The position numbers and the translations under genes were made by a program. Shown in pieces: positions 39,119-48,121 of a DNA stretch of 64,000 bases (its first letter is position 1; every line of letters begins with the position of its first letter). The notes beneath the pieces were generated by a model. It ran no database searches. It was not told where the DNA came from and was given only the letters and a program-made list of their open reading frames with translations. Source of the DNA: Saccharomycodes ludwigii (lineage: Eukaryota > Ascomycota > Saccharomycetes > Saccharomycodales > Saccharomycodaceae); assembly GCF_020623625.1 (NCBI RefSeq), contig NC_060206.1:496001-560000 (forward strand), read 5' to 3'.

Positions 39119-40621
39119 TTAGGCATTACTGCTTACAACTTCTAAATATCTCATTCTTGAATACCAACCTCTTCCTGGAACATACACCCGCCTATAGGGG
39201 TTGCCATCTTTATCTTCTGTTCTTATATCAGTCGGAAAATTAGACAGCGGCTCAGAAGCAGAAGTTAAATTTTCGTTTTGAATGTTTGAATTTGCTTGTT
39301 GCTGTTGCTGTTGCTCTTGATTGGTTCTTGTTGATTTGTTTGAACCAATATAATCTTTCCATATCCTTCTGCCCTCTTTACTTGTTAAATCAAAAATCAT
39401 TCCAGTTTTTCTCCCGTGAATCCTTATTGAAGGGTTTCCCGCCTTAAAAAGGGGAACTTCTTTCGGTTTTGTTTCGAATCCTAATCGTAGCAAATCATTA
39501 CCATGTGATAAAGTCTCCACATAACCAGATCTTTTTTCAATTGGGGGGTTTCCAGTAGATGGGGGTCGCACAGTGTTTTGTGTCTGGATATTTAAGCTAT
39601 TTGGCGAAATATCTAGTAAAGGTCTTTTTTGTGCATTTATATTACTGCTTGGTGTTTTTTGTCTTGTTATTTTACCTTTTTGTTCTACTACTATTGAATC
39701 TTGACTAACAACACTTGAATTGGCAGTTGCTTTATTTTTGTTATTTTCTATACTTCTTTTTTCGTTTTGCTTTTCCTTGTTCACAGTTAGGAACTCAATA
39801 TTGTTCCTTTTTGACTTGTATGCTAGAGATCCATTATTTTTTTTTGTCATTTTGTGTACGGCTGTAAATTTCAAATATATGGCTTTCAAAAGACGGATTT
39901 CCTTTGAAATATAATCCAATTTTTGTTGCAAATAAGTGATTCCAGTAAAAATATCTTCTTGGGACTTATTTGTCTTTTCTATTGCTTCAGTTAAGCTATT
40001 TATCATACCAAGAATTGTCACCATATCTATCTTGGGTGCATTGGTTTCCTTTGGTTCAACAAAAAAAATATAACATTTATTCAAATAATGTCTTATTTTA
40101 GAGCGCAAAGTAATAATTAGCAAACTGTTATTTTTTACAATATTGAAAACAGCATATATAATTATGAATCCAATAGTTATATTGAATATTTTTAATAAAT
40201 TCCAATTGACAGGAGATGATTCCGAATCAGTATGTAATATATGAGTGATAAAACAGCTATCCAATTCAATAATTGCCATAGTATTTTCAGTAAGACTAGT
40301 ATTTTTATCGAAAAGTCCTAGTTTTTTTAAACATAGCATCGAGCATTTTTTAAAGGCAGTTATATGAGGAAAAGATTGAAAGTTATAGTTTTCTATTGTT
40401 TCTATTGTATTTTTCAAACAACGTAAATTATCAGTGACGGGATCCTGTAAACAGTATTCAAAATTAGGCATAATTTTATTTTTAAAAATATTATGAATCA
40501 ATTGGAATTTGGATATGCTTTTGAAACTTTTCTCAAAAATAAAAGGTTTTGATATAAGTAGGAATAGGTAAAACAATATACCAGTTATTATTAACTTATT
40601 ATTGTTGTTGATATTTAACAT
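39119..40621 (-). CDS. Unrecognised 500-aa membrane protein
   Basis: I do not recognise this gene and recall no S. cerevisiae gene between MTF1 and RRP5. It has a hydrophobic N-terminal segment (about 10-25), a region of about 115 residues with five Cys (57, 68, 93, 97, 123), a second hydrophobic segment (about 143-162) and a coiled-coil-like stretch (about 200-250). A long basic Asn/Ser/Gln-rich tail follows, with a Gln run. The final 30 residues look ordered (DGNPYRRVYVPGRGWYSRMR). If the Cys-rich part is lumenal, it would be an ER or nuclear-envelope protein with its tail outside; that topology is inference. Confidence 0.65.
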   Translation of the reverse strand: MLNINNNNKLIITGILFYLFLLISKPFIFEKSFKSISKFQLIHNIFKNKIMPNFEYCLQDPVTDNLRCLKNTIETIENYNFQSFPHITAFKKCSMLCLKKLGLFDKNTSLTENTMAIIELDSCFITHILHTDSESSPVNWNLLKIFNITIGFIIIYAVFNIVKNNSLLIITLRSKIRHYLNKCYIFFVEPKETNAPKIDMVTILGMINSLTEAIEKTNKSQEDIFTGITYLQQKLDYISKEIRLLKAIYLKFTAVHKMTKKNNGSLAYKSKRNNIEFLTVNKEKQNEKRSIENNKNKATANSSVVSQDSIVVEQKGKITRQKTPSSNINAQKRPLLDISPNSLNIQTQNTVRPPSTGNPPIEKRSGYVETLSHGNDLLRLGFETKPKEVPLFKAGNPSIRIHGRKTGMIFDLTSKEGRRIWKDYIGSNKSTRTNQEQQQQQQANSNIQNENLTSASEPLSNFPTDIRTEDKDGNPYRRVYVPGRGWYSRMRYLEVVSSNA

Positions 40622-41159
40622 TGTAATATTATTAAAGGTTTTGCTGTTGACAGCAAAGATTCATGAATATGTTTAATTGTATTTATTTGTAAAAAAAAAA
40701 AAAAAATGTAGTAATATACATTAGAAAAAAGAAAACTACTAACTTTTATTTTACTTTTTATGGAAAATAACAATTTCCAGAATTCGAACGTCGCTGACAC
40801 TTTTCATTTTTTTGTGACCACAAAAAAAAAAGTAAAAAAAAAAAAAAAAGAAAAGAAAAACCGGACAAGCAAAAAAGCATCGTATAAATGCGTTCTCGGA
40901 AATCTTTTCTTTTCTTTTTTTTTCCTTTCTGCCTACACAAAAAGAAAAAAGCGTCATAAAATCTATCGAACTTTATAGGCGTTGTTGTTTTAGTTGAAAC
41001 GTTGACTCAAATCAACTAATGATTCAAATAAACCTACTCCTTTTTTTTTTGTTATTATTTCGATATTTCATGTCAGTACCAAGTAATTCAGAGCACTTAA
41101 TATACATTCCGTTATAATCACTAAAAACGCATTTCTTAAAGAATAATACATCAATCATA
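40622..41159. other. Divergent promoter of two unrecognised genes
   Basis: Between the 500-aa and 225-aa genes. It carries A/T runs and a perfect Gcn4-type site at 41003-41009. No gene seen. Confidence 0.55.
41003..41009. promoter_or_regulatory. Gcn4-type site TGACTCA
   Basis: A perfect 7-base match, 151 bp before the 225-aa gene and 382 bp before the divergent 500-aa gene. A 7-mer of this kind can occur by chance, so the support is modest. Confidence 0.4.
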
Positions 41160-41837
41160 ATGTTACATAAAATAGCTAATGGTAAAAAGGAAAGATCTGG
41201 ACTATCAGTAACGAAAAAACAATTAAACACACTGGCTATACGGTTTATACATCAAACACCAACATCAATGAAAACAAAATCTATTACTGGACCTTCTGCT
41301 TTATCGTCTTCTATCTCAAGCAACAAAACAAATACCAATAGAACAATGAAAATTAAAGTCTTTTCCTATGGTAACCTTACAAGTATTGATAACAAAAATA
41401 CCCATAGCACCACTAAAATCTCAGGAAGTTCTAATAAGAAAAATTCTCTTAAGAAAGATGGTACTTCAAATCCTCCACTTGTTTATATTAACAACAAAAG
41501 CCGTCCTAAAATATGTCATGTGAATAAAATTAGCAAGGAAGGGAGAAATCAGCCATCACCAATGTTTGTCAAACGGAAAAATACACAAAAAAATGAGCCT
41601 AGTCAAGAGTCAATAAATATTCATAATAAAAATTCTAATACGCTGAAAAAGAAAATATCACAAACGGTAAATCAAAAACAAATAAAAGATCGCGATGCTT
41701 TGTTAAAAGAATTAGAACATATTATTGCCGATCAAACAACAGAAAAAACATCTCAGCTTCTCAAAATTCTGCGTTCTTGTCATCATTTTATCAAAAATAC
41801 AGACGTTAATTTATCCAATCAAAGGAAACCCAACTAA
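41160..41837 (+). CDS. Unrecognised 225-aa basic protein
   Basis: No counterpart recognised. Very rich in Lys, Asn, Ser and Thr, strongly basic, without membrane segments. The first 33 residues (MLHKIANGKKERSGLSVTKK and on to LNTLAIRFIH) are basic and amphipathic, possibly a mitochondrial presequence. The only ordered part seems to be a short helix near 175-210 (RDALLKELEHIIADQTTEKT). It lies between RRP5 (convergent) and the divergent 500-aa gene. It could be a fast-evolving mitochondrial or nuclear protein; I cannot say which. Confidence 0.5.
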   Translation: MLHKIANGKKERSGLSVTKKQLNTLAIRFIHQTPTSMKTKSITGPSALSSSISSNKTNTNRTMKIKVFSYGNLTSIDNKNTHSTTKISGSSNKKNSLKKDGTSNPPLVYINNKSRPKICHVNKISKEGRNQPSPMFVKRKNTQKNEPSQESINIHNKNSNTLKKKISQTVNQKQIKDRDALLKELEHIIADQTTEKTSQLLKILRSCHHFIKNTDVNLSNQRKPN

Positions 41838-41991
41838 AATAAAGTTGTTCAGAAAAAGAAATCAATGGGCTTTCATAAAACTCTTCTACTCTCCATTGTT
41901 AAAACCTTTTTATTTAAAGCAAATCAACTAAATTAACTTGGTTCCGAAAGAAGGTGAAGTCTCGTATATTATCAAAGAAATAAACGACTAG

Positions 41992-42025
<34 letters not shown>

Positions 42026-42179
42026 TATTACAAGAAAGGGTTACTTGTTATATTTTTCACAAATCACTTGTTAAAACACTATTTAATATACAAAAATAAA
42101 ATAAACATTTAAATGGTTGATCAAAATGATACGAATTGTTCCACTTGCTTGTAACATCTCCTATATCCTTGAAATGAGT
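41838..42179. other. 3' intergenic, 225-aa gene - RRP5 (convergent)
   Basis: Contains a (TA)n microsatellite at about 41995-42022. No gene. Confidence 0.6.
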
Positions 42180-45100
42180 TTAATCCTCCATTTCTACATC
42201 CTCCTCTTCGTTCTCCTTTATCTGCGACTTATCACCCATCTTTTCAACAAAATCAATGGCCTTAGCCTTGACATATTCTGCTGCTTTTTCATCGCCCTTA
42301 GAATCTTCAAATTCCAACCACTTTTTGAAAAAAAACTTGGCTTGTTTTCTTGTAATCTTCTTATTCTTAAATACACGTTCAAATAAATCTTCAACTTTCT
42401 GTTTGTCGCTACCAACCTTAACCTCCTGATCGATATATACGTTCCACAGATCAATTCTCTTTGGAGCATCCGCCAACAAACCTTCAAATAAGGAACGGCC
42501 TTGTTCGGGATCACCCTTTTTAAATTCTAATTGTGCAAATTTGCGTACAATCTCAATATGGTCACGTTTGGGCAAAGACTTCAAAGCATTAGCTAAAACC
42601 TTGTGTGCATCTAAAGTCTTACCTTGGTCAATTAACAACTCACCCCAATTTACCCATACTTGAACCTTTTGAGAACCAAACTTCTTGGCAGCATTTTTCA
42701 ATAAACTTAAAGCCTTTTCAACTTTATCACTAGCCTCAAAAATGCCTATCAACTTCATGTGCATAACATAAGAGTCCATATATTGACAGCTACTTTTAAA
42801 AACATCTTCTAAAGTCTCATCTGTACCAAAAGTATTTTCTAAATTCAACTTAGCAATCCAAATGTTTAGCTTCTCCATTTCTTCTCTAAAATTGATAGTC
42901 TTCAACGCACGCTCTGCAATCTCACGACCTTTGTCAATTTCTCCCAATTGTAACTCGAAAGCCATGTAATTCATCCATATGACGGATGAATTTGGATTAC
43001 CAAGAATCAATCTCTCAAAATCGGCCACAGATTCTGGAGCTTTGGTGTTGATATCAATACTTTTATCTTCAGCAATCTTCCGCTTAGATTTCTTTTTGGA
43101 CTTTTTGTCACTGGTAAAATCTTCGTTATCGCTGAAATCATCATCATCGTCATCATAATTTTCAGCCTGATCTAAAATATTGGCAGTCCAGTCAAAACCA
43201 GCACTTAAACTCAAGCCATCCTCACTAGTTGGAATTGGGCCCTTTTTGGAAAGTTGTGGTTCTTCTGCACCTTCGCCATCATCATCATCATCATTACTTT
43301 CATTTTCATAATCAATATCTATAATATCACCATCTTCATCATCTTCCTTGTCAATAGTGTCTGCATCTTTCTTGTTGTCTTCCACTTTGAAACGGGATGC
43401 CTTCAAAGATAAAGAAACTTGGTTCTTTTCTAAATTGGTTTTTAACACATAAGCTTTAATTCTGTCGCCAGGACCAAATAACTGGTTCAAATCTTTGTTT
43501 AATGCAGAGTCGGAAACTTCATTACGATGAGCTAAACCAGTGAGGTTAATTGTGTTGTCTAGTTTGATGAAAACACCAAAATCGGTAACATTCTTAACAA
43601 CACCTTCGAAAATGTCACCAGGTTTAATGTCTTTAATACTTTTCATAATTTTCAATTCACCATCGACTTCACTTTCTCTTAAGGTCAACATAATCTTTTT
43701 GTCATTGTCACAAGTAACAACTTTACCGGTAACAAGTTGCATGGGTTTGTAAAACTTTTTCCAATCCTTGATATAGGAATCAGTCAATTTACTAACAGGA
43801 ACAAAAGCATTCAAGTTTCTAGCTAGATAAATAAAAATACCCTTGTCAGTGATTGTTTTAATGAAACCTTCCACAATTTGACCTACCGTTAAGTCTTTGG
43901 CACTCGTAATATTTTGAGTTTTACGTAAAGAAACATTAATTTTACTCTCAGCATCTTCAGTTGTTTTGCTAATTATAGTAGCACTTACAACTTGATTTTT
44001 GGAATAAAATTCGGGTAACGTCAATTTGTAATCGTCCAAGGCATCAGTGATAAAAGATATGGCAGAGGTATTATTGCCTAAGTCAACCAAAACATAGTGG
44101 GAAGTAACTTTGATGACACGGGCAGGGTATTCCTTACCAACTTCAACATCCGCAGCATTTTCGATTTTATTTATCCTGGCACTAACGTTCAAAATTTGGT
44201 GTTCCTTATCAATAGAGCTAACAGTACACTTAATAGCAGAACCTAATGGATAATTCTCCTCTACAGATTCCTCGTTACCAATCTTGTTAGTGGAATCGGT
44301 TAGATCAAATAAACTAATTTTAGCCTTTAATTGGGGATTAATAGTTAGCCATAAAGAGTTTTGGCCTATATTGTTGACAAAACCAATGACTTCATCACCA
44401 ACCTTTATATCGTTGAGGGTGCTTAACTTTTCTTTTGATTTAGTACTTAGCTCAAAAATGGTATTCTTCGATAGGGCATGAGAAATAGGTAAATACTTGT
44501 GAGTCTTAACGTCATGATAACCGATAACTTTAACATCAAGTATATCATCTTTTTTGTATTTAGACAAAGGATAATTTGTATTCTTGATTTGGTCCCAAGA
44601 ATCAAAAATTTCACTAACGTCTATACGACCATGTATGTTTTCAGCCAAAATAACATTTAATTGGTTCTTTTTGACCTGTTTAACTTGACACTTGGTGGAT
44701 TTTCCAATAGTTAAGTCATTCAACGTTTTAATTTGTGGATCGATTGGACCGATTAAAGTGGAAGATGACAAAGAAGAAGCAGAATCAGAGGCCTTGGATT
44801 TTTCTGGTTTGGGTTCTCGCAAAGTTAACAAAAATCTTTTTTTCTCTTCATCAGTTCTCAATAAATAACAAGTTATAGATTGGTTGACATAAAACTTTTT
44901 TCTCAAGTCGATATCTCTACTTTCAGCAGCATAACTTGGCAAAACGAGACCTACAAACTTACCATTAAACGCAACAAAAATACCGGTACTGGATAGAGAT
45001 TTGATATAGCCATGCATTGGGTTGGTGCCAAAGCTTTTCACATCATCATATGATAGGGGCAAAGTCTTGTTTATGCTGTCTTTTATCATTGATTTTTTAC

Positions 45101-47378
45101 AGGTTATGTTGAAAACTTTAGTTCTTGTATCCTTATCAATAACTAAACCCTTTAGTTCAGCACCAATCTTGATTTTCTTAATATCAGCTCTATTTTGTTC
45201 AATCCGGGAATCAGAGAGATGTCCAACATACAAAACACCTCTGATAGATGGTTCATCCTTCAATTCAACAATCAAAGAATCCTTAGTCTTTTCAACAACT
45301 ATAACATCGACAATAGTTCTACCTATTTCCATGGAATCGACTATTTCCTTTTGTTTATTTAATTTGTCCTCGGATGTAAATCTACAACTAACGACAACTC
45401 TTCTTTTACTTTGATCAACATCCAAAACTTTGACAGTAATTGTTTGACCCAATCTTAAGAAATCCTTTGGGAACTTAACAAAAGCTTCAGACACCTCCTT
45501 TTTTGGCAAAAACCCCCGCAAGTTACCCAAAAAGGAAACAACACAACCATTATCCCTAATGCTTTCAACCGTGGCCAGAGTAAGCGTCCCATTTTTCAAT
45601 AATTCAGAGGCGCCATCATAGTCGGAAATTAAAGTTATATTGTCCTGGTCAGTCACAATACTTTTCTTTAACGATATATAGACCCTGCCGTTAGACTTGT
45701 TAACATTAATGACACGGCCCTTAACCTTATTACCAATCTTGAACTTACGTTCTGGATAAGTTAGTCTGATATCAGAAATATGTTTAGTTGGAACGTGCGC
45801 GGTGAAGCGACCTGAACAAATTTTCAAGTTAATACCAGATTCATCAGAAACAGAAGTAATTTCACATCCAGTCAAAAGTTCACCAATTGGTATATCCTTC
45901 GAACTCAAGTATTCTATTTCTAAATCAGCTTTCTTGGTAGTCAAGATGTAATATTGATCAACCTCATTAAAACCCAAAACTCTGGCCCTTTTCTTGCTAT
46001 CTTCTTTTTCGTATTTAGAATGATGTATTTGGCCCCAATATTGATCATTGATTTTAGCATAAATGTATTGGTCGTCATTGCAAACAATTTTAATGTCATC
46101 GAAAATGTAGCCCACTGGAAATGATTCTAAAGCTTGTTGAGATGCTAAAGCTGTGGAAAAAGATGTTAATTTGATAAGGTGGTTTAATTGAGAGACCAAT
46201 AAAACTCTATGACCCTTATACAAGATATTAGAAATAATTCTCACTTTGACAGTGGTCCCAATAGAAAAAGTTTCTTGAAAGTTCTCTTTAACATTGATAT
46301 GGGCTAGGTTTAAAAACCCATTGACTAAGCCAAAAACTTTACCAAATATACCATGGTTTGGACGAACACTTTCAACCAAAAAATCAACAAGCTGACCTGG
46401 AACAATTGTATCAACAGATGATATGGTGGATATGACATTTGTAGGATTAGATCTGCCACTAATTGTGACCGTTCTATCAGAGCTCTTGGAAACAAACCCC
46501 AAAAAAACCAAACCTGGAGTAGCATTGGGAGGTAATTCTTTATTTGGAATGAAACCGTTTAATTTGCCATTACCGATATCTAAAATAGCACCGTGATCTT
46601 CTATACTTTTGATACTGCATTGGATAGCGCCATTTTTATTCCCATAATCCTCAGTTTCAAAGTCCTCATTTACAACCGAAGGTTCAATGGTTAGTTCAAT
46701 TTTCTTTGTTTTAGAAGGTAATTCTAAAGCCGTGTTTTTGGTAACTTGGCATCTCAACCATTGGCCAAGATAGAATTTTTTAGTCAAATCTATTATCGCA
46801 TCTTTTTCTTCTTTAATATCTTCATCTGATTCATAATCACTTTCATCGTCTTGCTCTTCTTCATTATTTTTTGAATCTTCGATATTTCCCTTCAAGTTAT
46901 CTAACAAATCATTAATTTGAGTAGAAACATTGGTTATAGGAACATATCCTCGTAAATTATCAGTTAAAGATAGAATTAGAGCATGTTTCTTAATTTGACT
47001 AATTTGGCCCAGTAATTTGGAACCGACTGGTAAACTTTTAAAGGAAACGTGTTCTTGGATTCGAATTTTATCATCGTCATCATCATCATCAGCATTAGCG
47101 TCTTGTCCTTCTTTGGAAGCATTTTTAGCCAATTTGGCCTTTTTCTTTTTTGGTAAGTTTTTCTTGTCTTCTTGGCCTCTAGAAGTATTAAATAAAACAT
47201 CAGTAGCAGCTTCGTTTGCAACTTGCTTCAATTCTAATGGTGTCAATGCTGAAGAACCACCTCTTGGAAAGGAAATTTCGGCACTTTCATGAACCAAAGA
47301 GGATTTAGATGGTGCTTGTGTTTTATCTGACCTTATCAAAGGAGATTCTGTGGTATCAATTTTTCTTTTCACAGCCAT
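42180..47378 (-). CDS. RRP5: Rrp5, ribosome biogenesis factor with S1 repeats
   Basis: 1732 aa (S. cerevisiae 1729). A nucleolar RNA-binding scaffold needed for both 18S and 5.8S rRNA processing. The long N-terminal part is a series of S1 RNA-binding modules (12 in the family), seen as repeated G-x-V-x-x-(I/V)-x-x-x-G motifs such as GQISQIKKHALILSL and VVKNVTDFGVFIKLDNTINL. An acidic linker follows (about 1360-1430), then the C-terminal HAT/TPR-type repeats (about 1446-1700: ESVADFERLILGNPNSSVIW, VQVWVNWGELLIDQGKTLDA). The tail is acidic. It sits beside MTF1 and divergent from YPK9, merging YMR229C with YOR291W. Confidence 0.95.
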   Translation of the reverse strand: MAVKRKIDTTESPLIRSDKTQAPSKSSLVHESAEISFPRGGSSALTPLELKQVANEAATDVLFNTSRGQEDKKNLPKKKKAKLAKNASKEGQDANADDDDDDDKIRIQEHVSFKSLPVGSKLLGQISQIKKHALILSLTDNLRGYVPITNVSTQINDLLDNLKGNIEDSKNNEEEQDDESDYESDEDIKEEKDAIIDLTKKFYLGQWLRCQVTKNTALELPSKTKKIELTIEPSVVNEDFETEDYGNKNGAIQCSIKSIEDHGAILDIGNGKLNGFIPNKELPPNATPGLVFLGFVSKSSDRTVTISGRSNPTNVISTISSVDTIVPGQLVDFLVESVRPNHGIFGKVFGLVNGFLNLAHINVKENFQETFSIGTTVKVRIISNILYKGHRVLLVSQLNHLIKLTSFSTALASQQALESFPVGYIFDDIKIVCNDDQYIYAKINDQYWGQIHHSKYEKEDSKKRARVLGFNEVDQYYILTTKKADLEIEYLSSKDIPIGELLTGCEITSVSDESGINLKICSGRFTAHVPTKHISDIRLTYPERKFKIGNKVKGRVINVNKSNGRVYISLKKSIVTDQDNITLISDYDGASELLKNGTLTLATVESIRDNGCVVSFLGNLRGFLPKKEVSEAFVKFPKDFLRLGQTITVKVLDVDQSKRRVVVSCRFTSEDKLNKQKEIVDSMEIGRTIVDVIVVEKTKDSLIVELKDEPSIRGVLYVGHLSDSRIEQNRADIKKIKIGAELKGLVIDKDTRTKVFNITCKKSMIKDSINKTLPLSYDDVKSFGTNPMHGYIKSLSSTGIFVAFNGKFVGLVLPSYAAESRDIDLRKKFYVNQSITCYLLRTDEEKKRFLLTLREPKPEKSKASDSASSLSSSTLIGPIDPQIKTLNDLTIGKSTKCQVKQVKKNQLNVILAENIHGRIDVSEIFDSWDQIKNTNYPLSKYKKDDILDVKVIGYHDVKTHKYLPISHALSKNTIFELSTKSKEKLSTLNDIKVGDEVIGFVNNIGQNSLWLTINPQLKAKISLFDLTDSTNKIGNEESVEENYPLGSAIKCTVSSIDKEHQILNVSARINKIENAADVEVGKEYPARVIKVTSHYVLVDLGNNTSAISFITDALDDYKLTLPEFYSKNQVVSATIISKTTEDAESKINVSLRKTQNITSAKDLTVGQIVEGFIKTITDKGIFIYLARNLNAFVPVSKLTDSYIKDWKKFYKPMQLVTGKVVTCDNDKKIMLTLRESEVDGELKIMKSIKDIKPGDIFEGVVKNVTDFGVFIKLDNTINLTGLAHRNEVSDSALNKDLNQLFGPGDRIKAYVLKTNLEKNQVSLSLKASRFKVEDNKKDADTIDKEDDEDGDIIDIDYENESNDDDDDGEGAEEPQLSKKGPIPTSEDGLSLSAGFDWTANILDQAENYDDDDDDFSDNEDFTSDKKSKKKSKRKIAEDKSIDINTKAPESVADFERLILGNPNSSVIWMNYMAFELQLGEIDKGREIAERALKTINFREEMEKLNIWIAKLNLENTFGTDETLEDVFKSSCQYMDSYVMHMKLIGIFEASDKVEKALSLLKNAAKKFGSQKVQVWVNWGELLIDQGKTLDAHKVLANALKSLPKRDHIEIVRKFAQLEFKKGDPEQGRSLFEGLLADAPKRIDLWNVYIDQEVKVGSDKQKVEDLFERVFKNKKITRKQAKFFFKKWLEFEDSKGDEKAAEYVKAKAIDFVEKMGDKSQIKENEEEDVEMED

Positions 47379-48121
47379 AGTGTAAAGTTATTGTACTTTT
47401 AGAGTAGAAAGGACTGTATTAATTTTTGAACCTTTGAGATATGTAATACTAATTGATGATTGGTATGAAAATGGAAGTGTAACAATGTAGCGAAGAAAGT
47501 ACTTATAAATTGATGATAAAACTTTTTTAATAATAGCTGGAAAGATTGATTGGACTTATAAAATAGGTTAAACATATAAAGAAAATTTTTATTTTTTTTT
47601 TCATCGGTTAAAAAAAGAAAAAAGGAAAAAGAAAAAAGGAAAAAGAAAAAAGAAAAAAGAAAAAAGAAAAAAGAAAAAAGAAAAAGAAAAAAAAAAGAAA
47701 CGTGAATTTGCTTGGAGAGTTTTTTTTTTTTTATTTTTAAAAACGCAGTTTGACCTAAAGTCCGAAGCACCGCTTTTCGGATAAAAACACCGTTTTGTTT
47801 TTGTTTGTGTAACAAAACGATAAAATTATTCCAAAAGAAAAAAAAAAAAAAAAAAAAAATTAAAATTAAAATTAAACAATCCGGAAACATTCCCCGTATT
47901 AAATTGTTTCCCATAGCCAGAATGAATCTAACATTTCTTAAATCCAATTTTTCCGTTGCAAATGAAAAATTAATTTTGATAAAGAAACTTTACATTATTT
48001 ATTTATTTCCGTTGGAATTGTCTTGTTGCATTTATCCATTTTTTTTTTTTCCACTTAATAGATAACAAAAAACAAATAAGATTAAAAACAAATAACAACA
48101 TCAAACGAGCATAATCCAACA
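47379..48121. other. Divergent promoter, RRP5 / YPK9
   Basis: 743 bp without a gene. It holds a purine microsatellite of AAAAAAG-like heptamers at about 47611-47700, a T run, the TCCGAA/TTCGGA inverted repeat at 47761-47781 and an A run at about 47840-47859. Further single CCG motifs lie near 47880, 47950 and 48008. Confidence 0.6.
47761..47781. promoter_or_regulatory. Inverted repeat TCCGAA-N9-TTCGGA
   Basis: Two perfect 6-base arms with a 9-base spacer, about midway between the divergent RRP5 and YPK9 starts (383 and 341 bp away). A member of the recurrent CCGA motif class in this window. Confidence 0.45.
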
